The translations under genes were made by a program, and so were the position numbers. The notes under the pieces are model-generated. The model was given only the letters and a program-made list of their open reading frames with translations, was not told the DNA's origin and ran no database searches. 30,540 nucleotides of DNA from JAIBJP01 sp035639875 (GTDB lineage: Bacteria > Actinomycetota > Thermoleophilia > Gaiellales > Gaiellaceae), in assembly GCA_035639875.1 (NCBI GenBank), contig DASQXE010000188.1:1-30540 (forward strand), given 5' to 3'. This document shows positions 7,625 through 17,945 of the stretch, piece after piece (within the stretch, counting starts at the first letter, position 1; each line of letters begins with the position of its first letter).

Positions 7625-8596
7625 GTGGCCGAGGACGCGCTCCACCCCGTCTATCTCCTGACCGGAACCGATCGTCCCAAGATCGTTCGCGCCCTTGCCC
7701 GCTTGCGCGCTCGCTTCGGCGCCGAGGCCGTCGAGACGCTGGCCGCAGACGCGGCCTCGGGGGAAGACGCCGTCGCCGCGTTGAACTCGTTGGGGTTGTT
7801 CGGCGACGGCAGGCTCGTCGTCGTCCACGGCGCCGAGCAATGGAAGAAGGCGGATTTGGAAGCCATGCGGTCGTACCTCGCGGCGCCCGCGTCCGGCACC
7901 GTCCTTGCGCTGGTCACGGACGAACCTCCCCGCGACAGCACGCTTGCGACCATCGTCGCCAAAGCGGGCGAGGTTCTGCGCTACGACGTCCCCAAGCCCA
8001 AGGATCCGTCGGTTTGGGTGCGCGCCGAGCTCAAGCGGCTGGAGGCGCGGGCGGGCGACGACGTTGCGCGCAGGCTCGTCGAGATCGTCGGCGACGACGT
8101 GAACACCTTGGGGCTGGAAGTCGAGAAGCTCGCCACCTGGGCGGCCGGTCAGCCGATCGAGCCGCGGGACGTTGAGGCCCTTGCGGTGCCGAGCTCGGCC
8201 GAGGCTCCGTCCTGGATCGTTTCCGACGCGTGGGGAAATCGGGACGTGGCAGGGGTGCTGGCGGCCTGCGAGGCGGAGCTCGAGCGAGGTGTCGAGCCAT
8301 TCCTCATCGCCGTCCGGCTCGCGGCCCAGGTCGGCCTCGTTCGCTCGGCTCAGGCCCTCGCCGCCGACGGCTTGGCGACCCGAGAGATCGCAGCGCGCCT
8401 GAAGAAACACGAGTTCCGCGTACGCAAGGCGCTCGCGCATGCCGAGCGCTATTCCGGGGACGACCTGGACCTCGCCGTGATCCGCCTCGCCGAGCTTGAC
8501 GCGGCGCTGAAGGGCTCTAGCCGGCTCTCGTCCGAACTCGAGCTCGAGCGCGCTTTGATCGAAGTGACCAAGGCGCCCGAGCCGACGCCGGCCTAG
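7625..8596 (+). CDS. holA: DNA polymerase III delta subunit
   Basis: Clamp-loader subunit that opens the beta sliding clamp. The 323-residue product has the HolA pattern: HPVYLLTGTDRPKIVRALARL at the N-terminus, a degenerate AAA+ fold without Walker motifs, then a lid domain (DDVARRLVEIVGDDVNTLGLEVEKLATWA) and a helical collar (AAQVGLVRSAQALAADG... FRVRKALAHAERYS). I prefer GTG 7625 because TATGCT lies 8 nt upstream and no ribosome binding site is evident. TTG 7616 would add three residues but overlaps that hexamer. Following comEC is the common bacterial order. Its stop codon overlaps that of the convergent rpsT. Confidence 0.92.
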   Translation: MAEDALHPVYLLTGTDRPKIVRALARLRARFGAEAVETLAADAASGEDAVAALNSLGLFGDGRLVVVHGAEQWKKADLEAMRSYLAAPASGTVLALVTDEPPRDSTLATIVAKAGEVLRYDVPKPKDPSVWVRAELKRLEARAGDDVARRLVEIVGDDVNTLGLEVEKLATWAAGQPIEPRDVEALAVPSSAEAPSWIVSDAWGNRDVAGVLAACEAELERGVEPFLIAVRLAAQVGLVRSAQALAADGLATREIAARLKKHEFRVRKALAHAERYSGDDLDLAVIRLAELDAALKGSSRLSSELELERALIEVTKAPEPTPA

Positions 8597-8856
8597 CTCC
8601 TCTTATCGAGGAGGCGCACCGCCTGCGACTTCTTGCGGGCGGCCTTGTTCGGATGGATGGCTCCGTCCGCGGCGGCTTTGTCCAGCAGCCGAACGAGCGA
8701 ACGATGCTGCTCCGACGCGCGGTCGTCGTCGCCGTCCGCGATCGCCTGCTCGAGCCGCTTGAAGAGCGTCTTCGCGGCCGAGCGGTAGCGCAGGTTTTCC
8801 ACCCGCTGCCGGGCGGCGATCTCGACGCGGCGCTTCTGCTGCTTGATGTTCGCCAT
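8593..8856 (-). CDS. rpsT: 30S ribosomal protein S20
   Basis: 87-residue basic protein that binds 16S rRNA in the small subunit body. It begins MANIKQQKRRVEIAARQR and contains RSAAKTLFKRLEQAI and a DKAAADGAIHPNKAARKKSQ block, typical S20 sequence. ATG 8856 is chosen because the family starts MANIK; an upstream in-frame ATG would add seven unrelated residues. The gene is convergent with holA: the two stop codons interlock in the palindrome CTAG (8593-8596). It is divergent from murJ. A TACCAT box at 8868-8873 lies 11 nt upstream. Confidence 0.96.
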   Translation of the reverse strand: MANIKQQKRRVEIAARQRVENLRYRSAAKTLFKRLEQAIADGDDDRASEQHRSLVRLLDKAAADGAIHPNKAARKKSQAVRLLDKRS

Positions 8857-8867
8857 GCCGGCCGGTG

Positions 8868-8873
8868 ATGGTA
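8868..8873 (-). promoter_or_regulatory. -10 box (TACCAT) of rpsT
   Basis: On the reverse strand TACCAT is 11 nt before the rpsT ATG. This gives a leader of at most a few bases and shows no Shine-Dalgarno sequence. It is back-to-back with the murJ -10 box at 8898-8903. Confidence 0.4.
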
Positions 8874-8897
8874 GCAAGGCCCTTCCGGCCCCTCGCC

Positions 8898-8903
8898 TAT
8901 GCT
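8898..8903 (+). promoter_or_regulatory. -10 box (TATGCT) of murJ, leaderless type
   Basis: TATGCT followed by 7 nt (CGCGGAC) and GTG 8911. The in-frame ATG at 8899 lies inside this hexamer, so it is unlikely to be the real start. Confidence 0.55.
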
Positions 8904-8910
8904 CGCGGAC

Positions 8911-10481
8911 GTGAAACAGGACCCCGGCCGCGGCCGTCGGCTCGCCTGGTCGACCGCGATCTTCGCCGCAGCTACCGGTCTCTCACGCGTCTTCGGTCTC
9001 GTCCGAGAGATCGTCGCCAAGAACTACTTCGGCGTTCGTGGCCCGATCAACGCGTTTGAGATCGCCTTTCTCATACCGAACACGGTCCGCGCGCTGGTCG
9101 CCGACGCAGCTCTCTCGTCCGCCTTCGTGCCCGTTTTCAGCGAGCTGCTCGAGAAGGGTGACCGCGCACGCGCATGGCGCGTCGCCTCGACCCTCTTCTG
9201 GCTCATGCTGCTTGCACTGGGCGCCGTGACTGCGCTCTTCGTCCTGCTCGCGCCGTGGATCATGGCGCCTTTTCCGTACAAGGCCGACCTGCTCGTCGGT
9301 CTCTCGCGCCTCCTTTTCCCCATCGTGCTCCTACTCGGGCTGTTCGGGGTCGTCGTCGGCGTCCTGAACAGCTACGAGCACTTCTCCGTACCCGCGCTCA
9401 CACCCGTCTTCTGGAACCTCACGATCATCGGCGGGCTCGTCCTCGGCGTCCCTCACGTCCACTCCGAGGACGCGAAGCTGTACGTCTACGCAGGCTCGAT
9501 CCTCGGCGGGACCGTCCTCCAATTCCTGCTGCCGCTCCCGTGGCTCCGCGGCCGCGACGGACGGCTCCAGCTCGTCCTCGACTGGCGCGACCCGGGCGTG
9601 CGGCGCGTATTCGTCCTCATGTTCCCGGTTACGCTCGGGCTCGGGCTCATCAACGTCAACGCGCTGATCGACGGCGTGTTCGCGGCGAAACTGATCGATC
9701 CACAGATCGCCCCGAGCGCGATCAACGCCGCCTTCCGGATCTACATGCTCCCGCAGGGGATGTTCTCCGTCGCCGTCGCGACCGTCCTCTTCCCGCGACT
9801 GGCGCGCCTCGCCACGCGCGCGGACACCGAGGGTTTCCGCGAGACCGTCTCGATGGGGCTGCGGCAGATCGGCTTCCTCCTCCTGCCCGCGAGCGCCGTC
9901 TCCGCCGTCCTCGCGGTTCCGATCGTGCGCCTCCTGTACGAGCGCGGCGCCTTCACCGCCGACCAGACGGGCGTCGTCGCCGGCGCCCTCGCCGCCTTCT
10001 CACTCGGGCTCACGTTCAACGGAACGATGCTGATGCTCAACCGGGCGTTCTTCAGCCTGCAGTCGCCGTGGACTCCAACTGCGATCGCGCTCGCCAATCT
10101 CGGGCTGAACTCCGCGCTCGACGCCGCTCTTTATCCGGTTGGTGTCTGGGGCATCCCGTTGGCGACATCGCTCGTCAACATCGCGGGGACGATGGCGCTC
10201 CTCATCGTCTTTCGCCGGAGGATGGGCCGCGTCGACGGCGCACGGATCGCCGATGCCTACGTGCGAATAGCGTTTGCCTCGGCGGTCGCGGCCGGAATCG
10301 CGTTCGGAGTCTGGTTTGGGCTCGACGCCGCCGTAGGTCGCTCGCTCGGAGGGCAGATCGTCTCGGTCGGCGGGGCGATCGCGGCGGCCACCGGCGCCTT
10401 TCTCGTCCTCTCTCGCGCGCTGACGATCCGGGAGCTGGACGCGCTGCTGTCGCTGCGGCGCCGATTCGCTACAACGGAGTA

Positions 10482-10482
<1 letters not shown>
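8911..10482 (+). CDS. murJ: lipid II flippase MurJ (MviN)
   Basis: Flips the peptidoglycan precursor lipid II across the cytoplasmic membrane. The 523-residue protein is almost entirely membrane helices, as expected for the 14-helix MOP-superfamily fold. It has recognisable MurJ segments: ATGLSRVFGLVREIVAKNYFG near the N-terminus, FEIAFLIPNTVRALVADAALSSAFVPVF, LINVNALIDGVFAAKL, and RIYMLPQGMFSVAVATVLFPRLA. The start GTG 8911 is taken from the -10 box geometry; ATG 8899 would add four residues. murJ and lepA overlap by one base (TAATG), so they form an operon with hemW. Confidence 0.95.
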
Positions 10483-12268
<1,786 letters not shown>

Positions 12269-12272
<4 letters not shown>

Positions 12273-13393
12273 TCTCGGTGGACGGCGTTCGCCACCTGTA
12301 CGTCCACTTGCCCTTCTGCGCGCACCGGTGCGGGTATTGCGACTTCGTCACCCTCGTCGGGCGCCACGAGGCGCACGCGGGGTATGCGGACGCCCTCCTG
12401 CGTGAGCTCGAGCTCGAGTGCGGAGCCCTGGCGACACCGGTGGAGACAGTGTTCGTAGGCGGCGGGACGCCCACGTTCACCGAACCGGGCGCTCTTGCGC
12501 GGCTCCTGGCCGCCCTGCCGGCCGCCGACGAGGTGACGGTCGAGGCCAATCCAGAGACCGTGACCCCGGGCCTATCCGAGCTGCTCCACGACTCCGGTGT
12601 CACGCGCATCTCGCTGGGCGCCCAGAGCTTCCAGCCGCACCTCCTCTCCGTGCTCGAGCGGCGGGCAGGACCCGATGATGTCCGGCGAGCCTTCTACCTT
12701 CTTCGTGATGCCGGTTTTGACAACATCTCTCTCGACCTCATCTACGGAATCCCCGGCCAGAGCACCGCCGATCTGGAACGGGATCTCCGGGAGGCGCTCG
12801 TGCTCGAACCCGAGCACCTGTCGTGCTACGAGCTCGAGGCCAAGCCGGGCACGCGATTCACCCACGCGTGGGGCGAGGAGCTCGCTCGCCAAGCGGAGGC
12901 GATGGAGGGGTACTTCGAGGTCGTCGTCGAGCAGCTCGTTGGAGCCGGTTACCGCTGGTACGAAACGGCGAATTTCTGTCGCGCCGGATGCCAGGCGCGT
13001 CACAACCTCGGCTACTGGCTCGGCCGCGACTACCTCGGGCTCGGGATCGGAGCGGTTTCCACCGTCCGCGGTCTGCGCTGGCGGAACTCACCGCGGCTGG
13101 CGGCGTATGTCTTCGCGCTCGCGGAAGGCCGGCGTCCTCCGCGCGAGTTCGAGGAACTCGACGGGGCAACTCGTACGCGCGAGCGCCTCATGCTCGGGCT
13201 GCGGCTGGATGAGCCCGTGCCGCTCGGCGAAGTCGCGTCCGCGCTCGACGAGGAAGCCCTCGTTCGCATGGAGGGCCTCGGTCTGGTGGAGCGCCGCGGG
13301 GATGGACTCGCTCTCACTCCGCAGGGGCGGTTCGTCGGCGGCGGCGTGACCGCAGAGCTTTTCACGGAAATCCCTGCAAAAAAGTACAATTGA
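12269..13393 (+). CDS. hemW: radical SAM protein HemW (heme chaperone, HemN-like)
   Basis: 374 residues with the radical SAM iron-sulfur motif CxxxCxxC at Cys17, Cys21 and Cys24 followed by DF. The HemW family has CDF here, whereas true coproporphyrinogen dehydrogenase HemN has a further Cys, so HemW is preferred. Further support: FVGGGTPTF, EANPETVTPGLSELLHDSGVTRISLGAQSF, and the C-terminal HemN domain starting near FEELDGATRTRERLMLGLRL. HemW inserts heme into target proteins rather than making it. GTG 12269 overlaps the lepA stop (GTGA); lepA-hemW-hrcA-dnaJ is a common order. GTG 12278 is an alternative start. Confidence 0.93.
13361..13390 (+). promoter_or_regulatory. promoter of hrcA (TTCACG-18-TACAAT), leaderless type
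   Basis: TACAAT (13385-13390) is 7 nt before ATG 13398 and TTCACG (13361-13366) is an 18-nt-spaced -35 candidate, inside the end of hemW. No Shine-Dalgarno sequence precedes the ATG. No CIRCE inverted repeat is seen here. Confidence 0.6.
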
Positions 13394-13397
13394 GCCG

Positions 13398-14447
13398 ATG
13401 ATGGATGCCGGGACACCCGAGCTGAGCCCGCGGCAGGAGGAGATCCTCGTGCGAGTGGTCGAGGAGCACGTCTCGACGGGCTCGCCCGTCGGGTCCAAGA
13501 CCCTCGTCCAGCGAAGCGGGCTCGAAGTGTCGTCGTCGACCGTCCGTCACGAGCTCGCCCAGCTCGAGGAGCTCGGCCTCCTCTCGCACCCGCACACGTC
13601 CGCGGGCCGCGTGCCCACCGATCTTGGTTACCGCTTCTTCGTCGACAGAGTGATCGAGGCGCTCGCGCCCCAGCCGGCCGACCCGGAGCTGAGCCTCGAT
13701 TTTTCCGAGCTGAGAAGCGAAGTCGAGGGAGCCCTCCGGGCGACGACCGAGGCCCTGGCGGAGATGACACATCTGCTCGCGCTCGTGTCCGCACCACCGA
13801 TCGAGACGACGGCGGTGCGCCGCGTGGAAGTGATCCTCCTGCAGCCGCAACTCGTCCTCGTGGTCTTGATCACGGCGACCGGCGGCGTTACGAAGCGCCT
13901 CTTCACCTTCGCCGAGTCAGTCGACCCTCGGCTCGCCGAGTGGGCGAGCGAGTACCTGAACGAGCGCGTCGCTGGTCTCCAGCTGGGAGCGAGGCTCCTA
14001 CGCAACCGCCTCGAGGACCCCGCGCTCTCGGCGCGCGAGCGGGCTTTCCTGGCCGAGATCAGGCCGGCCTTCACGGACGTGCTCGAAGCCGGCGAGCAGA
14101 TACTCTACGTCGGCGGTAGAGCAGGGGTCCTCGACGAGTTCAAGGCCGAGGATCTGAGCGGCTACCGACGCTTGCTCGAGGTGCTCGAGCAGCGGGCTGC
14201 ATTGCTCGAGCTCATGCGCGCGAGTCTCGTGTCGAAGCGTCCGTTCGTCCGCGTCGGCTCGGAGTTCGAGGATCCCGGGCTCGCGCGGGTATCCCTCGTC
14301 GGAGCTCCCTACGGCCTCCAGCATCGCAACCTCGGCACCGTCAGCCTTCTGGGGCCGCTACGGATGGACTACGTGCGCGCCATCGACGCGGTACGCTCGG
14401 CCGCCCGCGAGCTCTCGCGCTTCGTCGAGGAGCTGTACGAAGACTAA
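13398..14447 (+). CDS. hrcA: heat-inducible transcription repressor HrcA
   Basis: Represses heat-shock operons by binding CIRCE operators. The 349-residue product starts with a winged helix (LSPRQEEILVRVVEEHVSTG, then SPVGSKTLVQRSGLEVSSST and VRHELAQLEELGLLSHPHTS) and continues into the GAF-like and inserted dimerisation domains typical of HrcA, ending RMDYVRAIDAVRSAARELSR. It begins with ATG ATG; the first is 7 nt after a TACAAT box. It lies between hemW and dnaJ. I found no CIRCE sequence upstream of hrcA or dnaJ in this window, so its targets are presumably elsewhere (groES/groEL or dnaK). Confidence 0.95.
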   Translation: MMDAGTPELSPRQEEILVRVVEEHVSTGSPVGSKTLVQRSGLEVSSSTVRHELAQLEELGLLSHPHTSAGRVPTDLGYRFFVDRVIEALAPQPADPELSLDFSELRSEVEGALRATTEALAEMTHLLALVSAPPIETTAVRRVEVILLQPQLVLVVLITATGGVTKRLFTFAESVDPRLAEWASEYLNERVAGLQLGARLLRNRLEDPALSARERAFLAEIRPAFTDVLEAGEQILYVGGRAGVLDEFKAEDLSGYRRLLEVLEQRAALLELMRASLVSKRPFVRVGSEFEDPGLARVSLVGAPYGLQHRNLGTVSLLGPLRMDYVRAIDAVRSAARELSRFVEELYED

Positions 14448-14485
14448 GCGGGGGTCCGGGCGCGGAATCCGGGAGAGGGCGCGAG

Positions 14486-14491
14486 TACTCT
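14486..14491 (+). promoter_or_regulatory. -10 box (TACTCT) of dnaJ, leaderless type
   Basis: TACTCT lies 6 nt before GTG 14498, with TAAGAA... between and no Shine-Dalgarno sequence. The 50-bp hrcA-dnaJ gap also holds the palindrome GAGTACTC (14484-14491), which overlaps the box. Confidence 0.5.
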
Positions 14492-14497
14492 AAGAAC

Positions 14498-15619
14498 GTG
14501 GCGACCGTCAGACGCGACTACTACGAGATCCTTGGGCTTCCGCGCGGCGCGTCCGATAGGGAGATCAAGTCGGCCTTCCGCCGGCTCGCACGGGAGCTGC
14601 ATCCCGACGTGTCGGAAGAGCCGGATGCCGAGGAGCGTTTTCGCGAGGCCGCCGAGGCGTACGAGGTCCTCTCCAAACCCGAGACGCGCGAGCTGTACGA
14701 CCGCTTCGGCCACGAAGGCCTGAGAACGGGCGGATTCCGTCCGACTCAGTTCGACTTCGCCAACATCGCCGATCTTTTCTCCGTCTTCTTCGGAGACGAT
14801 CTCTTCGGGATGAGGGGGCCGTCGCGGCGCGCGGCGCGTGGAGCCGACGTCCTCTCCGAGGTATCGATCGAGCTTCAGGAGGCGGCGACGGGAACCGTGC
14901 GGTCCGTGCCTCTCCCGGTCAGCGTGAGGTGCAAAACGTGTGGTGGAAGCGGTGCGGCGCCTGGGACGATGCCGGAGACGTGCCCGCGTTGCGAGGGCGT
15001 CGGTCGCCTCCAGTCGGTGTCGTCGTCGATCTTCGGCCAGTTCGTGCGAACCCAGACGTGCCCGCAGTGCGGAGGCAGCGGTCAGGTTCTCCGGACGCCC
15101 TGTGAGGATTGCGGCGGCAGCGGCCAGACGACTGAGGAGCGGACGCTCGAGGTCGAGATCCCGGCCGGAATTCACGACGGCCAGCGCATCCGGCTCTCCG
15201 GCGAGGGCCACGCGGGCTTGCTCGGAGGGAGGGCAGGCGATGCCTACGTCCTCGTCCGAGTCAAGCCGCACGCACGGTTCGTCCGCGACGGTAACGACAT
15301 CGTCTCCACGGTCGACCTGACAATGACGCAGGCGGCGCTCGGTGCACACGTCAAAGTCCCGACGCTCGACGGGGACGCGGACCTCGACTTCAAGCCCGGG
15401 ACACAGCCTGGCGAGATCCGCATCCTGCGCGGTCGGGGTATGCCCGTTCTCCAAGGGTTCGGGCGGGGCGATCACCGGTTGCTCGTCAACATCGCCGTTC
15501 CCCGCAACCTGACGGACGCGCAGCGGCGCCTCCTCGACGAGTTTGCCCGCTCCGAGCACGACGCGAACTACAAGCCCGACGAAGGATTCTTCGAGAAGCT
15601 CCGGGCGGCGTTTCGCTGA
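14498..15619 (+). CDS. dnaJ: molecular chaperone DnaJ
   Basis: Co-chaperone stimulating the DnaK ATPase. 373 residues: J domain (about 5-70) with the HPD tripeptide at 35-37, a short Gly/Phe-rich linker, a zinc-binding region with four CxxCxGxG-type repeats (CKTCGGSG, CPRCEGVG, CPQCGGSG, CEDCGGSG) around 145-210, and the C-terminal substrate-binding domains including AYVLVRVKPHARFVRDGND-like sequence. This is a type I DnaJ. The linker is shorter and less Gly-rich than in E. coli DnaJ. dnaK and grpE are not in the window. The stop TGA overlaps a CTG codon in the prmA frame. Confidence 0.95.
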   Translation: MATVRRDYYEILGLPRGASDREIKSAFRRLARELHPDVSEEPDAEERFREAAEAYEVLSKPETRELYDRFGHEGLRTGGFRPTQFDFANIADLFSVFFGDDLFGMRGPSRRAARGADVLSEVSIELQEAATGTVRSVPLPVSVRCKTCGGSGAAPGTMPETCPRCEGVGRLQSVSSSIFGQFVRTQTCPQCGGSGQVLRTPCEDCGGSGQTTEERTLEVEIPAGIHDGQRIRLSGEGHAGLLGGRAGDAYVLVRVKPHARFVRDGNDIVSTVDLTMTQAALGAHVKVPTLDGDADLDFKPGTQPGEIRILRGRGMPVLQGFGRGDHRLLVNIAVPRNLTDAQRRLLDEFARSEHDANYKPDEGFFEKLRAAFR

Positions 15620-15687
15620 GCGGGCCGTCCCTCCGCCGGCTGTCAGTTCGCGTACCGCCCCAGCGTGCGGAACAGGCCCGGGCCCTC

Positions 15688-16395
15688 ATGCTCGAGCTGT
15701 TCCCTGAGGGTTTCGAAGAGGTCGAGCACGAAGAGGACCTGGAGCTCGCTGCGTACTCGAACGCCGCGGGTGAGGAGCGTTTCTGGCACGCGTTCGGTCC
15801 CGGCACGGCCGCGGACGTCGAGGACGACTGGGAAACGGCCTGGAAGCGATTCCATCGGCCGGTGCGCGTCGGCCCTCTCTGGATCGGGCCTCGTTGGGAG
15901 CCGCCGGACGCGGATGCCGTGCCGGTGGTGATCGATCCGGGCCAAGCGTTCGGGACGGGGGCGCATGCGACGACGCGGCTCTGCCTCGAGCTCCTCCTCG
16001 AACGCCCGCGAACGAGCGTGATCGATCTCGGCTGCGGCTCCGGTGTTCTCGCCGTCGCTGCGGCGAAGCTCGGCTTTGCTCCGGTAAGCGCGCTCGACAC
16101 GGATCCAACAGCAGTGAAGGCCGCCCGTGAGAACGCGCGCGCGAACGGGACCGCCGTCACCGTCAGCCGGGCGGATGTGTTCGTCGATCCGCTCCCCTCC
16201 GCGGAACTCGCGCTCGCGAACCTCAACCTCGAGGGCGTCATGACCGTCGCCGAGCGCCTACGCGACGGCGAGCTCGTCGCCTCGGGCTATCTCGCGGGTG
16301 AACGGCCCGATCCCGCGGGCTGGGAGCATCTGGACCGGCGGGAAGCTGAAGGGTGGGCGGCGGACCTGTTCCGTCGCTTGGAAGTTACGATTTAA
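15688..16395 (+). CDS. prmA: ribosomal protein L11 methyltransferase
   Basis: SAM-dependent methylation of ribosomal protein L11. The product has the PrmA substrate-binding N-terminal domain (LMLELFPEGFEEVE, LWIGPRWEPP) and the methyltransferase core: IDPGQAFGTGAHATTRLCLE, the SAM-binding VIDLGCGSGVLAVAAAKLG, then ALDTDPTAVKAARENA and LANLNLEGV. ATG 15688 is the first conventional start, but the frame is open further upstream and reads LSVRVPPQRAEQARAL just before it, which fits the first strand and helix of the PrmA N-domain. The true start is therefore probably CTG at 15640 or CTG at 15616, the latter overlapping the dnaJ stop as CTGA. Confidence 0.9.
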   Translation: MLELFPEGFEEVEHEEDLELAAYSNAAGEERFWHAFGPGTAADVEDDWETAWKRFHRPVRVGPLWIGPRWEPPDADAVPVVIDPGQAFGTGAHATTRLCLELLLERPRTSVIDLGCGSGVLAVAAAKLGFAPVSALDTDPTAVKAARENARANGTAVTVSRADVFVDPLPSAELALANLNLEGVMTVAERLRDGELVASGYLAGERPDPAGWEHLDRREAEGWAADLFRRLEVTI

Positions 16396-16401
16396 GCCGC
16401 G

Positions 16402-16731
16402 ATGCATGCGTTCGGTTGCGGACGCTTCTGGCTCTGGGCGCTCGTCGGAGCGGCGATTGCATTCGCGTTGCTGGCGTCCGCCTCGATCGGCCTGTTCTTC
16501 CTTCCCCTGGCGATCGTTCTCGCGGTGCTTGCAGCGAATTTGACTCGTCGCCGGAGCGAGGCTCTCGGGGCTCTCGTCGGAGCGGCAGGAATCTGCTTCC
16601 TGATCGCGTGGCTGCAGCGCGCGCCCGGCGGGCTCGACCCCCGCTCCTGGCTCGTTGCCGGAATCGTGCTGGCTGCCGCAGGCCTGGGCGGGTACGGGCT
16701 TACGCGCCGCCGAGATACCTCGCAGGGCTAG
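16402..16731 (+). CDS. small hypothetical integral membrane protein
   Basis: 109 residues with about four hydrophobic segments: FWLWALVGAAIAFALLASA, IGLFFLPLAIVLAVLAANL, ALGALVGAAGICFLIAWL and WLVAGIVLAAAGLGGYGL, separated by basic loops (TRRRSE, TRRRDTSQG). No family was recognised. ATG 16402 is 6 nt after the prmA stop. TACGAT (16386-16391) lies 10 nt upstream and could be its own -10 box. It may simply ride on the prmA transcript. The coding call rests on the transmembrane pattern and on filling the prmA-mtaB gap exactly. Confidence 0.65.
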   Translation: MHAFGCGRFWLWALVGAAIAFALLASASIGLFFLPLAIVLAVLAANLTRRRSEALGALVGAAGICFLIAWLQRAPGGLDPRSWLVAGIVLAAAGLGGYGLTRRRDTSQG

Positions 16732-16736
16732 TCGGC

Positions 16737-16742
16737 TAGCAT
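16737..16742 (+). promoter_or_regulatory. -10 box (TAGCAT) of the MtaB-like gene
   Basis: TAGCAT lies 9 nt before ATG 16752, with CGGGCCGTC between and no Shine-Dalgarno sequence; a leaderless or nearly leaderless start is likely. Confidence 0.4.
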
Positions 16743-16751
16743 CGGGCCGTC

Positions 16752-17945
16752 ATGGCGACCTTCAGCGTCGATTTTCTCGGCTGCAAGGTCTCGCAGACCG
16801 ACGCTCAGGAGATCCGCGAACACCTCTTTGCGGACGGGCACGAGGAGCGCCTCGGCGCGGCGGATGTCGCCGTCCTCAATACCTGCTGCGTGACGCACGA
16901 AGCGGTCCGCAAATCGCGGCAGGCCGTGCGTCGAGCCGCGAGGCTTGCCGCGCGTGTCTACGTGACCGGCTGCGCGGCCCGGCTCGAGGGCGCGTTCGAC
17001 GGGTTACCGACCAATGTCACCGTCGTCCGCGTGCCGAGCGAGCGAACCGCAGCTTTCGTCGCCGGCGATGTCGGCGCGATCGGCTGCGTTCAGGCGGACT
17101 TCGGGCTCGACCGCGTCCGCGCGTTCGTGAAGGTGCAGGACGGCTGTAGCTTCTCGTGCAGGTTCTGCGTCATTCCGCACGTGCGCGGCCCGTCGCGGAG
17201 CCGACCGGCGGCGGCAGTGCTCGCGGAGATTCGTCGCCGCGTCGGCCAGGGGCACCGGGAGATCGTCCTGACCGGGATCAACCTGGGGTGCTATCGCGAC
17301 CGCGAGGCCGGCTTCGATTTGGCGAAGCTCGTGCGGGCGGCGGGCGAGACCGCTGGCCTAGCGCGCCTCCGGTTGTCGTCGCTCGAGGTGAACCACCTAA
17401 GCGAAAAGCTGCTCGCCGCCATGCGGGAGACACCAGCCGTCTCGCCGCACCTCCACGTCCCGCTCCAGTCCGGCGACGACGCCGTCCTCGAGGCGATGGG
17501 GCGCCGCTACTCCGCGTCCATGTACTTGCGTCGGGTTGGGAGCGCCACAGGCTTCAACCTGACGACGGACGTCATCGTCGGCTTCCCGGGCGAGACGGAG
17601 ACGGCGTTTGCGAACACGTTGCGGGTCGTCGAGGCAGCGGGGATCACGAAAGTGCACGTCTTCCCCTATTCCCCGCGCCCCGGAACCGTCACGGCCGACC
17701 GCGACTCGGTTCCCCCCGCGGTGAAGAAGGAACGGGGTGCCATTCTGCGAGCGCGGTCTGCCGACGCCTGTCGGCGCCGGTGGCTCGCCAAGCTCGGAAG
17801 CGAAGACGTCGTCCTAGTCGATCGCCCCGGACGGGGTTACGGAGACGACTACACGCCGTGGCTCGTCCAAGGCCACGTGGGAGCGCTCGTCCGGGCCCGT
17901 GCCGAAGCTGTGAGCGAGGAGGGAATCGTTGGCTGCGCAGCCTGA
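16752..17945 (+). CDS. MtaB/MiaB-like tRNA methylthiotransferase (radical SAM)
   Basis: Probably adds a methylthio group to t6A37 (MtaB) of ANN-decoding tRNAs. 397 residues. The N-terminal UPF0004 domain carries its three cluster cysteines (FLGCKVSQ at Cys11, NTCCVT, VTGCAA). The radical SAM motif CxxxCxxC is at Cys132, Cys136 and Cys139 (CSFSCRFCVIPHVRG), followed by REIVLTGINLGCY and HVPLQSGDDAVLEAMGRRY. The TGINLGCY block and IP in CVIP favour MtaB over MiaB or RimO; I am fairly but not fully sure. It overlaps the following HIT gene by 17 nt. Confidence 0.88.
   Translation: MATFSVDFLGCKVSQTDAQEIREHLFADGHEERLGAADVAVLNTCCVTHEAVRKSRQAVRRAARLAARVYVTGCAARLEGAFDGLPTNVTVVRVPSERTAAFVAGDVGAIGCVQADFGLDRVRAFVKVQDGCSFSCRFCVIPHVRGPSRSRPAAAVLAEIRRRVGQGHREIVLTGINLGCYRDREAGFDLAKLVRAAGETAGLARLRLSSLEVNHLSEKLLAAMRETPAVSPHLHVPLQSGDDAVLEAMGRRYSASMYLRRVGSATGFNLTTDVIVGFPGETETAFANTLRVVEAAGITKVHVFPYSPRPGTVTADRDSVPPAVKKERGAILRARSADACRRRWLAKLGSEDVVLVDRPGRGYGDDYTPWLVQGHVGALVRARAEAVSEEGIVGCAA
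17917..17922 (+). promoter_or_regulatory. ribosome binding site fixing the TTG start of the HIT gene
   Basis: AGGAGG is 6 nt before TTG 17929 and lies inside the end of the upstream methylthiotransferase gene. It is one of the few strong Shine-Dalgarno sequences in the window and supports TTG as the start. Confidence 0.6.

Noticed and set aside
8899..8910. ATG 8899 as the murJ start
   Set aside because: The ATG lies within the TATGCT -10 hexamer; GTG 8911 has the right spacing and gives a normal MurJ N-terminus.
9174..10481. N-terminal extension of the lepA frame through murJ
   Set aside because: The upstream reading is Arg/Pro-rich noise; EF4 homology starts at ATG 10482, which overlaps the murJ stop.
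13361..13400. CIRCE operator before hrcA
   Set aside because: No TTAGCACTC-N9-GAGTGCTAA-like inverted repeat on either strand here or in the hrcA-dnaJ gap; the GAGTACTC palindrome at 14484-14491 is too short.
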